DNA of 64,000 bases from Nemertoderma westbladi (taxonomy: Eukaryota; Xenacoelomorpha; Nemertodermatida; Nemertodermatidae). The translations under genes and the position numbers were made by a program. The stretch spans positions 1 through 64,000 of the forward strand of contig JAUCBJ010006781.1 of NCBI GenBank assembly GCA_032718475.1, in the 5' to 3' direction. The notes beneath the pieces were generated by a model, which was given only the letters and a program-made list of their open reading frames with translations, was not told where the DNA came from and made no database searches. Shown here piece after piece: positions 1 to 10,268 of the stretch (positions within the stretch are counted from its first letter, which is position 1; the number at the start of each line of letters is the position of its first letter).

Positions 1-862
1 ATATATCTGAAGTCAATCAGAAATTCTCGATCCTATCGACTACTGCATATATGAGTCGAATGACATCATGTATCGAGATTCTAGCGTTGTTGGAACAGCT
101 CAACCAAACCATGGAAATTGAGCTGACTGCCAGTCTGGTGGACACAGTAGACTCTGTACGAACAACAAAGAGTTTGGTCGCCCGACATAGAGTTATAACA
201 TAGGGTCATTGACCGTATGGACACCTGTTTCGAACGAAATTACCTCCATGGTACAATTCCTGATGATAATGAGTCCTACAGTATCGTCAAAGTAATTCAA
301 CAAGGTCCCAAAGACGGCGATTCCTTCTTCGAGAAATCATCCCGAGTTGAGGGAGACGGAGTGCCGCAAGGTTAAAACAAATCGACATCGGGACCATGTA
401 TCCAATTTCCAATGAACCTAAGCAGTTCATGACAACAACTAAACCATTCGCAGTCCCGACGCAGCCGTATTAATACATGTGTTGGACTTACCTCCGATAA
501 AACCGAGACGAGATACCAATATTGGGTATGGGAAATTACTGAAGCGGTCTACTGCGAGACAGCACCGATAACTTCAGACGGGTAACGAACAGCTGAACAC
601 CTATCCGCGCATATGCGGTAAGGTTCTTGTTGCTGACGTTCTAGAACTGCGCCCATTCCCAGATGACACCTTGGTGGAGTCACTTACCCATTACCCAAAC
701 ATCCTCGATATGATTACCAAGGGCGAAGTTAGCAGATTAAAGTCGGAAAGGTCAAGAAGGAAGGTTAAACAAGGTAGATTGAGCCTGCTGCGGAGATTAA
801 GAGAATTGAGTCTTCCGAATTGTAAATTCTGTTTATTTAACAAGAACTTGTTAAATTTGTAG
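1..862 (+). pseudogene. Decayed coding scraps, unidentified
   Basis: Two short open stretches on the + strand read like protein rather than chance. One runs about 51-203 from an ATG and includes EILALLEQLNQT. The other runs about 568-862 and includes VLVADVLELRPFPDDTLVES, ending in a basic segment and a TAA stop. Stops and frame breaks separate them. No family motif is recognisable. They may be remnants of a gag-like or transposon gene, because the rest of the window is dominated by transposons, but this is inference. Confidence 0.25.
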
Positions 863-2699
863 ACTTTGTTTATTAAGCAGAACTTGTTTTACAAGTTGTA
901 GTATGTACTTAGCCTCAACTCTCGGGAACGGTGTTAATGCCACTAGTGAATGGCATTTACCTCGCAGGCTCGCCCCATATTGTTAATTTACTTCTGCCAG
1001 AGAATTATTATGTTATACGGCAAGGGCCATGCAGAATAGCTCTGATTGGCTAATACCCATTTGCATTCAGCTTACCAGCCCCAGCCTATATATAGTATAG
1101 CATTATATCAGTTGGTCAGCCTAACTATTGAAGATTTATTAGTTAACAACTCACTAGCTGTTAGTAGATTTGTGGGTCGGAATATTCACGTCAATTCGTG
1201 ATATTGCCGATGTCAATTTGTGATATTGATTCGTATTATGTCGATTTATTGTTTGTCTATTAATTAATTTGTTATATCAGTTGAATTATTGCGATTTATG
1301 TTATTATTATGTTATCGATAAAGATAAAGAGAATGGATTCAAGTCATTCCGTTGTTGATTAACGTTGGTAGCACAATAACATTGAGGTTGGTGGTCTATA
1401 GACTGTACGGTATTGCAACTCATCGCATTGGGGTGTGTGTTACAGTATTGTCATAATTATTGATTATGACGCCTAATATTAATAGCAAACTAACATATTT
1501 TAATACGTGCACAAAATTAATTCCTGTGACATCGGTATCTCGGATTGTCAGTTTCATAAATCCGACTTCCATAAGTCTCGAATGAATACAGTTTTCAGTT
1601 AGACATAAAGACGTAAGCAGCCCAGACACACAACTTAAAGGAACTATTTATACGGGGTTTCAAATCTGTTTATAGTAACGCCAGTTTTATATGCAACAAT
1701 AAATTATTCTACGAGTACAAGTAACGGTTACTAGCGCCCGTTTCTTGTATATACAGCTGGTCGTAAGTTTAGGCTCATTATTTGCAAAATTGAATTGTAG
1801 CGCTAACAACGTTCTACACATTAAAAAATTTTTAATTTATATATAATATTTTATACTAATTGTAAATGTAAAAATACAATAATTATACGGTATCTCGTAA
1901 CAAACGTAGCTGTTGTGTGGCACTTCCTACTAATCATTCTTGTTAACCAAGATAAATCTATTTAATTTTTTAAAGTTTTATTTATAAATATGTGATGAAG
2001 AATTATATGTATATATATATATAGATGTGTATAGAGATGTATATATATAGATGTGTATATATATTATATAATCATATATATTGGACTTGACTTATTGACC
2101 TGGTCAGGAACAAAAACTGCAGGTAAGTAATTGTTTGAAAACAATGATAATGTTCGAAATGTACTAAAAAACATTATAATCTAACTTATTATCGATTAAC
2201 TTAATAAATTAATCTAAAATAAAAAGGAAGTGGTGCGAGTGAGATAGTGAAACAAGTGTTAGACAATGAACAGTTCTAGATTCCTTTATAAAGGAAGTGG
2301 TGTTCCATATCCGGAGATAAGAACTATGTGAGTGTAGGTAGATATACACTTTCAGAAAGAAGACCCACTATAATTAGGATTTTCCCATTTCAATATATAC
2401 TCACGTATATTGAATACCAATTACCAATTAAATAGAATGTAAATATAGATAGATATAGATAATTATGATAGTATATTAGATGTGTATGTTATTACGGGCA
2501 CAAGATATTATACATGACTTTATTATCTTTAAGTAAGTTAAATCTATCATGTAAAAATCAGTCTTAGAATAGCCATGTCAATTATAGTAATGATATTATT
2601 ACTAACTTGCCAATAGTTATAACCAAGTGACTGTTTGTAATCTGAATCTCAGTGAAAACTCATCTGGATTCATATTTTATCTAATTTTCAGTCTTTTTA
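863..2699. other. AT-rich noncoding DNA; possible solo LTR at 1011-1381
   Basis: No credible gene is seen. A segment at 1011-1381 starts TGTTAT and ends ATAACA, and has a TATA-like stretch near 1085-1100 (CCTATATATAGTATAGC), as an LTR would. No matching target-site duplication was found, so the LTR reading is weak. Around 2005-2070 there is a short TA/ATAGATGTGT microsatellite. Confidence 0.3.
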
Positions 2700-2828
2700 T
2701 CGATGACTTACCCCCACCACAATCTTATCAGCGGTTGGGTGTTACATACTCTACTCATGTATGCTGATGATGTCGCCATAACTGGTAACTTGATAGAAAG
2801 TGTCCATGCGGAATACACGGAGGGGTAA
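2700..2828 (+). pseudogene. LINE reverse transcriptase fragment (YADD box)
   Basis: The + strand reads LLMYADDVAITGNLIESV between about 2751 and 2810. This is the catalytic YADD motif of non-LTR reverse transcriptases with its usual hydrophobic lead and following helix. The frame is open from 2724 to a TAA at 2826-2828. Only this palm-domain scrap is present; the flanks are noncoding. It is a dead remnant. Confidence 0.5.
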
Positions 2829-2999
2829 TCAATACACCGTTAATGCCAATCTAATTAACGGCCGACTTATTCTCGGGTTGGTTGTATTGATATTAGCATG
2901 TTTGTCGATTTGTTTATTTTTTGTAATTATTTTCAAATTTAATTAAAATAATCGTTTTAACCGGTTTTTTTATGTTGTATATTTTTATTTATAAAGTAC

Positions 3000-3948
3000 G
3001 ACTCTACCTCGAGTGGGAATTTCAACCGAGCCTCGTCTGTAACCCCGGATACTACCGCGGGGATATCGCTTGATATCCCTCCTGTATTCCGGGCCGCCAC
3101 CTCGTAATCATTCCGACCCCATTCCCGCTTCCCCCTTGTCTACCCGACCCCCGTAGTCAGGGCGACTGATCGCTCGGAATATATCCGGGTTGGTATGACA
3201 GCCCCTGATTCCGGTTCATTTAGGACTCCTCTTCACTCCCTCGCTTTGGCACAGGAACCGTTCCAGAAACCCAATAACTGGCGATATTCAAACAGAGGCG
3301 TTAAAATATAATAGGATTTATTTGTATATTATTAGGTAATAAAGAATTTTAATTACCAATTAATTTGTTTAATTATATCAGCTGATTTTGAAAAGTCCAA
3401 ATTTTGCTCTCGGACCTCCTCCGACCTTCTCAAAGATAAAATATATTAGGTAATATTAGGCAGACAACAACTGATACGGATGTTGAAATATTTAAGGCAA
3501 CACTTATGAGTTAAGGTGCACCTTAGCTAAGGTTGATTTATATGCAACCGGCCCCTCCTGGTCTAACAGCAAGTTAAGTAAATAAAGTTAAGTTATTGCA
3601 ACTATAATTTATTAATATATTGTAAATATTAACCAAACATAAACCAATAACCCATAACCATCACACATATAAACTGGTAACATATAGCAGAATAGCGAAG
3701 ATTCAGTCTCTTCTAAAACTTATTGGGAATTCAAACTGCAAAATAAATAATAAAAACGTTAAAGTAAATAATTTTAGAGTAAAAAACGATATTTATTCCG
3801 GAACTCATTATTATTAATCAGGAACTTTTCACCCAAATATTTTATTATATTTATATTATTTATATATTTATAATTAAATGTAAAAGTTAGTTTCCAACGC
3901 AACTCTATTGAAATTATTTAGTAATTTTATATAAAACTTACAGTTTTA
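3000..3948. other. GC-rich block then AT-rich DNA, no gene seen
   Basis: Positions 3000-3290 are clearly richer in G+C than the surroundings and hold no long ORF. The rest to 3948 is AT-rich. It includes the 3' flank of the fibrinogen-like gene, with an AATAAA on the minus strand at 3792-3797. Confidence 0.4.
3792..3797 (-). promoter_or_regulatory. Candidate polyadenylation signal AATAAA
   Basis: AATAAA on the minus strand lies about 150 nt downstream of the stop codon of the fibrinogen-like gene (3949-3951). It is the closest canonical hexamer noticed. The surrounding DNA is AT-rich, so a chance match is possible. Confidence 0.35.
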
Positions 3949-4590
3949 CTAAATCCAAATCTTCATTTCAACTCGAGAAGCCGGATTCACTCCAGTAAAA
4001 TAATACCAACAAGGTCCATTCCTCCACCCCCCCGCACCGTATTCTCCGTTCAAGTTACTGACCGCGCAGTACGTGTACCACCACGCCCCAGTAAGACCTA
4101 CGGCGCAGTTGATGTAGTCATATCCGTCATTATCGCGGTCCTTGGTAGAGAATGGGAAACCGTTGTTCCACTCCAATGCGTCACCAGCAGTACCATGGTA
4201 ACCGGATACATTTAGGCGATAATTAGTTGCAGCTGATCCGATAGAGAAGTTGTTGTATTCCGCGTATTTGTGTTCGTTGATGTAATTCTTTCTCTCATAA
4301 TTGCTACCATCAACATCATTGGGATAAGCATATCCCTCTCCAGTGAACCACACATCGACTCTCAACTTCACCCCGCCTTCACTCAGCTTGTGGATCGCCT
4401 CCAACCCCATCCAAAAATTGGTATTCGGGTCGCCAAATCCTTCAACATATTCATCCCAGTTTCGATAGAAGTCAACAGATCCATCAACTCTTTGTTGAAT
4501 CTTCACCCCATCATTTTTCTTTAGGATAGGCGCAATTAGCTTGTAATTAAATAGTTTTAACCCTGTAAACTGTTGTTCCAACTCTTTATT
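3949..4590 (-). CDS. Fibrinogen-related domain protein, last exon
   Basis: The exon encodes about 213 residues. It opens with a short coiled-coil tail (NKELEQQ) and continues into a fibrinogen C-terminal (FReD) domain. Family landmarks are DGSVDFYRNWDEYVEGFG, NFWMGLEAIH, LRVDVW, the calcium-loop-like DRDND, a CA...WWY...C cysteine pair, and SNLNGEY; the last residues are MKIWI and a TAG. FReD proteins are usually secreted lectins or innate-immune recognition proteins. The acceptor is TTTCCTAACAG just before 4590. The first third of a normal FReD, with its conserved Cys and Val-Tyr-Cys-Asp strand, is missing: the coil runs almost straight into the DGVKIQQR strand. A missing upstream exon or true truncation could explain this. 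The domain call is strong; gene identity is unknown. Confidence 0.85.
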   Translation of the reverse strand, partial: NKELEQQFTGLKLFNYKLIAPILKKNDGVKIQQRVDGSVDFYRNWDEYVEGFGDPNTNFWMGLEAIHKLSEGGVKLRVDVWFTGEGYAYPNDVDGSNYERKNYINEHKYAEYNNFSIGSAATNYRLNVSGYHGTAGDALEWNNGFPFSTKDRDNDGYDYINCAVGLTGAWWYTYCAVSNLNGEYGAGGWRNGPCWYYFTGVNPASRVEMKIWI

Positions 4591-5181
4591 CTGTTAGGAA
4601 ATATTATTAATTGAAATTGTTTATTAAATTCTGTAAATCCTCTGCCCACATCTGATCAGTGGGTGGGTTGGAGTTCTCTAGGGAAATCATTAAACGCCGG
4701 CATTTCGACCCAACATTTAGAGCAATTAAATACTAACTATATTACGTCGTTGCTAATAAAATAGCACATTATAGCGTTACGGCACGAGTGATTTTGTTTA
4801 GTGAAATAATAGAACGAGGGCCGTAAAAGATTTATGTGGTAATTATGAACAATGGCGAATCTAATTTTATTTATTTGTGGGGAATTATTTGTAGTTTTGC
4901 ACTTAAACTTTATATAACAACCTAATAATGACGCGGTGACATACTGGATATACTGAAATACATAGTAAATGTATGGCGTAGGGACATACTGAGAAATAAT
5001 GTCGCACTGCGATATAAAGTTAGGAAATATGTCGCCCTGGCGATTTGGTAGTGCGAAATTAATTCCACACAAATAAATAAAAACATAATAATAAAACAGA
5101 AGGACTTCAACACGGCAAATAATTATGTTACAAATAATTACTGGTTAAGAAACTAACATCGTTCTTTAGCTCATTATTTAC

Positions 5182-5283
5182 ATCGACTTGGTCAGTTAGG
5201 TTTGTATTTATATCTTTTACTTGGTCACTCAACCCATTAATATTTCCCTCCAACTCTGTATTCTGTTCTTCCAACTCTGTAAC
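5182..5283 (-). CDS. Coiled-coil exon of the fibrinogen-like gene
   Basis: A 34-codon stretch begins after a TTTCCTAACAG acceptor identical to that of the next exon, and can end at a GAT|GTAAAT donor. It reads VTELEEQNTELEGN and then GLSDQVKDINTNLTDQVD, a heptad-like, hydrophilic coil typical of the stalk before fibrinogen domains. Reading phase 0 at both ends joins cleanly to the last exon. The NTELEGN segment resembles the NKELEQQ start of the next exon, suggesting exon or segment duplication. The donor choice is inferred. Confidence 0.55.
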
Positions 5284-5344
5284 CTGTTAGGAAATATTTT
5301 TATAACTTTTAAGAAATTGTCGCGCTCTCGTCACCGTAGTAATC

Positions 5345-5537
5345 ATAATTGAGTTGAGATAATGTCTGGGAGACCTCAGGTGACCAAAAAAGAAAGGGTA
5401 ACAACAGTTACGAGCTTTCACCCAACAGGGCTTCTCAAGCCATTCATCAAGCCCTGTCGGGTGAAAGCTCGTAACTGTTGTTACCCTTTCTTTTTTGGTC
5501 ACCTGAGGTCTCCCAGACATTATCTCAACTCAATTAT
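5345..5537. mobile_element. 193-bp foldback palindrome (MITE-like) in intron
   Basis: Positions 5345-5433 and 5449-5537 are inverted repeats of 89 bp with one mismatch seen and a 15-bp spacer. The arms begin ATAATTGAGTTGAGATAATG. The element sits in the intron between the putative signal exon and the coil exon of the fibrinogen-like gene. It has no coding capacity. Short similar sequence (TTATAACTTTTA) lies on both sides, but a clean target-site duplication is not evident. Confidence 0.75.
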
Positions 5538-5643
5538 TTTATAACTTTTATGAATTCAACTCAACTTGTCACCACTTACAATATCTATGAAATCGCATAA
5601 AACTACATTTAAAATAATAATTTAAAATAACTAACAAACTTAC

Positions 5644-5751
5644 ATTAATGGTTCCACATTGTCCATCATTTGCCTGTAATAATAAATAAATTATAAATAG
5701 TTCTGCCGTGCAATGTAAAAAGACCATAAGTCGCATTTTTTCAAAATTCAC
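5644..5751 (-). CDS. Candidate signal-peptide exon of the fibrinogen-like gene
   Basis: An ATG at 5751 (or a second at 5736) opens a hydrophobic run, MRLMVFLHCTAELFIIYLLL, followed by QANDGQCGTIN. This looks like a secretion signal and mature start. A consensus donor AAT|GTAAGT closes the exon in phase 0, matching the next exon. The gene order signal peptide, coil, fibrinogen domain is the usual layout for secreted fibrinogen-related proteins. No promoter was identified. Confidence 0.5.
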
Positions 5752-5794
5752 TTTTTCTGGTTAAGGTTGGTTGGAGCAAGTTAAGGGCGGATTT

Positions 5795-6757
5795 TCTAAC
5801 CAAAACAATAAACAGTCACTTTACCAAATGAAGGAAAGGAGTAGGTTACAGAGGTTAGCCTTTCTAACCAAAACAATAAACGGTCACTTTACCAAATTAG
5901 GGAAAGGAGCAGGTTACATAGGCGGGATTTTCTAATCAAAACAATAAACAATCTCTTAACTAATTGAGGGAAAGGAGCAGGTTACAGAGGCGGGATTTTC
6001 TAACCAAAACAATAAACGATCACTTAACTAATTCAGGGAAAGGAGCAGGTTACAGAGGCGGGATTTTCTAACCAAAACAATAAACGATAACATTACCAAT
6101 TGAGAGAAAGGAGCAGGTTACAGAGGCGGGATTTCCTAACCAAAACAATAAACGATCTCTTAACTAATTGAGGGAAAGGAGCAGGTTACAGAGGCGGGAT
6201 TTTCTAACCAAAACAATAAACGATCACTTTACTAATCGAGGGAAAGGAGCAGGTTACAGAGGCGGGATTTTCTAACCAAAACAATAAATGATCACTTAAC
6301 TAATTGAGGGAAAGGAGCAGGTTACAGAGGCGGGATTTTCTAACCAAAACAATAAACGATCACTTAACTAATTGAGGGAAAGGATCAGGTTACAGAGGCG
6401 GGATTTTCTAACCAAAACAATAAACGATCACTTAACTAATTGAGGGAAAGGAGCAGGATACAGAGGCGGAATTTTCTAACCAAAACAATAAACGATAACA
6501 TTACCAATTGAGAGAAAGGAGCAGGTTACAGAGGCGGGATTTCCTAACCAAAACATTAAACGATCTCTTACCTAATTGAGGGAAAGGAGCAGGTTACAGA
6601 GGCGGGATTTTCTAACCAAAACAATAAACGATCACTTAACTAATCGAGGGAAAGGAGTAGGTTACAGAGGCGGGATTTTCTAACCAAAATAATAAACGAT
6701 CACGTAACTAATTGAGGGAAAGGAGCATGTTACAGAGGCGGGATTTTCTAACCAACG
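5795..6757. repeat. 68-bp satellite, 14 tandem copies
   Basis: The word TCTAACCAAAACAATAAACG recurs every 68 bp from 5795 to 6747 (14 periods), with a partial diverged unit before it. Each unit also carries GGGAAAGGAGCAGGTTACAG and GGCGGGATTT. The length is invariant while bases differ at a few percent. A single homologous unit sits inside a small MITE at 50009-50207. Confidence 0.9.
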
Positions 6758-7412
6758 GTAACGGTATTAAATGGAAACGGTAACGGGGTATAACATGTAT
6801 AAGTAGTTTTTTCGAGTACGTATGAGTTTATGAACTGATCTGTGCTGTTGGAAGTAGTGGTGCCTCTATCAGTAACACTACACAGACAGTAATGGACAGT
6901 ATTGGCCAGGGAAACAGACGTGGACAGACGGATATCCAACGTGACATGGGGAGTGGGGAGACCAAATGGTGGTGACGGGGATAACCTATACGGACAACTA
7001 GACAACTAAAAAGGACAACTGGACAACCAATATGGATATCCGGACACATCAGACTGGGGGAGGCCATAATAATAGCAAACCAGTCTGCAATACTCGGACA
7101 AAAACCAAAATAAATGTGAACTGAATAACTAACAGACAGTTTGTGATACAGTCAAACAGCTGTTGGCTACAGTCATGTATGCGTTGTCACTCTCTCTAGG
7201 ATGCTAACTGTTTAAATACAATTTCTGTTTGTGGAATAATTCTGTGAGAAAACATTTTTTTTTTGTTTTGATGAATAAATCTAACATCCTTAATAAAGGG
7301 TTTCTTTTTTAACGTGAGCAAATCATTAAATGAATAATTCAGATAACAACGCTAAATGAAGACTTTATGCATTAAATAAACTTACCTGGAGTAGGAAAAG
7401 AGCTGACAGTAT
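6758..7412. other. No gene seen
   Basis: Mixed-composition DNA with short GGACAACT-type repeats near 6995-7030. No coding signature or RNA gene is recognised. Confidence 0.4.
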
Positions 7413-8700
7413 TGGAAGAGATACGCCTATTCCTACTATGCGAAAAGACGGTAACAATACCTGCAATATCCTACTGTAAAGTTTGTAAATCAAATCATAA
7501 ATCCGACCTTCTCACCAAAACAGTAAACTCTAAGTAAGCGAATATATTGCAGTATTGATCTCTTATAACCGGTGAGGCAGAAAACAGTCTACGAGCAGAC
7601 AAACTTCGATAAAACAAATCCCGCGCAGCGAATCCTAAAATCAGGCTGACTCACTGACGGACCAAGGGGCTCGTATACTTTGCCGCGGTGTGATTTATAT
7701 GGTTGGGCGAAGAGACGCTAGCTAGGTACAGAGGCAGATATTTGGAGATGTCTAACTAGCGGGCAAAGCACAGTAAGGACGAAAGTTAATTTTATATATT
7801 TTGAGGTGTAAATAATTTCTAACGCGCGTGTGTTAATTCTGAACGGTCAAACAGTTTTGCTCCTTCACATATATAATTACTGGGTACGGTGTGCATTTTA
7901 CGAATATTCTAATTTTATAACTTGTAGGTCCAATACTCACGAATGATAAGGTTCCTTCCCCTCTTGCGTATTTCCAGGACTCGAATTCAGGCATAAGGTT
8001 AATACTACGCCCAGAATTCGGCAATTTTAGGTACCAGGTCCCTGATACTAAGAAGAGATGTGTTAGTTTACTACTGTAGGCGTACGGATACTAATAGCTA
8101 TCCTGGCTCCTATCTAGAATTTTAGTCACCCAGGTTGTCCGGGTAACTTCCTATTAGGGCGTTGGCGGGGACACGGTAGATGTTAGTATATCCCTGATAG
8201 CCTCAATTTATTTTGCGCCTAGCGTAAACTGCCCTACCGCCTGAACGGTACAATCCCAATTCAGGTGAAAACACAGCAACCCCCTAGCCTACAAGTTCTG
8301 ATGTAATGGACACTGTCGTACTGCAAATAGTCGCACACACACCTGTACTTAGCAAGAGTTAAGCGTAGAGTTTGCTGCACCCTAACCAATGTGTATGCCT
8401 TGTACCGGTATGCCTACGTCCTATCTGCGTACTAGTATCTGCTCTCTCTCCCCCCCGTAGGAATATGAAGGTCTACTGTGGGTTTTTCCTGAATCAAGAC
8501 AGTACAGTCCCTATGATGTAATTTTGGGCTTACAGCGTGTCACTACGTCTACCTTTTGATCTTTTGGTCTTACACTTAGGTAGCAAGGATCGAACGCTGT
8601 CTAACCTTTCAGGCGATGGGCGAATAACTCTAAATGGTATTGCGGGTTGTCTCTCGTCTACATTCCCGTGATGTTCCCGTTCATTGCTGCGGCCCGATCT
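7413..8700 (-). repeat. Left (3') LTR of the Bel/Pao element
   Basis: 7413-7630 matches the right LTR remnant at 24217-24437. It continues past that match into sequence ending about 7700 that is shared with a third copy near 34971-35040: GCGAATCCTA, then CCGCGGTGTGATTTATATGG. On the minus strand this gives a TATA-like box, CCATATAAATCACACCGCGG. The outer limit near 8700 is inferred only from the start of a different, AT-rich sequence. Confidence 0.5.
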
Positions 8701-10268
8701 CTAGCTGGCCATCCTGTCCCTGAGTTTGTTCACCGTAGTGAAACCATAGTAAAACAGATAGAAAAGGGCTGAGATGTGACTAGTATTTCTGACTTTTATT
8801 ACAAAAGATATAATAACTATTATACAATAAACAATGTAATCTGAAATAAGACAGAAAGTGAATGATGGATAGATTGATATAATTAGTGAACTAATGAACG
8901 AAATCGCACCTTTATATACCAAATTTGTGCTGCAATCAATCGAGAAAATTCTCGATTGTTCTATGGGTTCTAACAAGGTTTTAAAGATAGCTATTGGTCC
9001 AGCTAATATATAACTTACACAACATTGGTTACAATCAAATAACTACGGTCTCATTGGTACAGACAAATGCAATTAATTTGTAGCGGTTAATTTAAATGAG
9101 TTGAAATTCTGCACAAAAAATAATTCGCACTTATTAGGATTCGAACTCGATACCTACTACACATATAATTTCCAACGCTCTACCGACTGAGCTACTGAAC
9201 CACTTGACCGATGGGTGCACAATAGATAGAACCATTACTAATGAGAACTCAAAGCAATCTTTACAAAGTTAATTCGAATAAAATAAAATTTTGAAAATCC
9301 ACGGCATTTAGGGAATATAATTCTATACCGCTCCATGAAAACAGGATATTATCGTGCATAAAATATACGGTTTTCACCAATAATCAATCAAACTATAGAA
9401 TACTTAGGGCGTACTTACATATTTACAATTAAATTTCAAACAATACTTCCTTTCTACGTAATGATTCAATACAAAACTAATTACAAATTCAAACTTTACG
9501 TATTTAAGGCTTTACTAAGTAAGTACAACATAAATCTAAATTAAATTCACCAATATAAATCTATTGCATCTCAGATATTGCATAAATTCAAACAATTACA
9601 AATACAAATAAATGAAAACAATAAGAAAGGCTCGCGAGTCTTCCATCTACTATTGCATCCCAAATATTGCATAAATTCAAGTAATTACAAATACTTTCGT
9701 ACCTAAATGTAGATTGCATAAGTTTGGAATAATTACAAATATGAGTCTTTCTGAGCACAAAACTTTCTGACTATAAAACTTTCTAAATACAAAATAACAC
9801 TTTACAAATGAAACTATAAGAAAGGCCCACGAGTCTTCCGTCTACTCTTACTTTCTATTTCACTGTAAATACAAATACTACTTATAAAATATAAATTGCA
9901 TAATATTCGGAACAATATAAATTGCATAAGTTCGGAATAATATAAATTGCATAAGTTCGAAATAATCACGTAAATATAAAATATAAATTCTTACTAAATA
10001 TAAATCTTACTAAATATAAGTCTTTACTTAAATATAAATATAAACTGCATAAGTTTAGAATAATATAAACCTTTTGCATCTCAAATATGAAACATAAATC
10101 TTTCAAATATAAGTTCCTTCTAAATATAAACTTTGAATTGCATAAGTTCGGAATAAGCACAAATATAAAATATAAGTTTTACTTTCTAAATATAAAACAT
10201 ATAATTCAAAATAAATCACAAATCATAAGAAATGCTCACGAGTCTTACGTCCACCCTTGCCCTCCCTT
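8701..10268. other. AT-rich 3' noncoding region of the Bel/Pao element
   Basis: No ORF is credible. The stretch holds repeated ATTGCATAAGTTCGGAATAA-type units (clear at 9895, 9921 and 9946), related ATTGCAT-rich segments from 9560 on, a tRNA-derived SINE head at 9136-9201, and three copies of the GGCTCGCGAGTCTTCC-type word at 9629, 9824 and 10233. Confidence 0.5.
9136..9201 (-). repeat. tRNA-derived SINE head
   Basis: The minus strand carries a polymerase III A box, TAGCTCAGTCGGTAGAGC, and a B box, GAGTTCGAATCC, at tRNA spacing. The T-stem does not pair, so this is not a working tRNA gene. An AT-rich tail follows that contains ACCAATGAG, also found after the SINE head at 36366-36440. Confidence 0.6.

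Noticed and set aside
5795-6757. CRISPR-like array
   Set aside because: The 68-bp units are contiguous satellite copies without distinct spacers, in a eukaryotic context with no cas genes.
6748-7067. Overlapping Pro/Ser/Thr-rich open frames on the minus strand
   Set aside because: No motif, no splice support, and low-complexity source sequence.
9136-9201. Functional tRNA gene
   Set aside because: The A and B boxes are present but the T stem and acceptor stem do not pair; a SINE is more likely.
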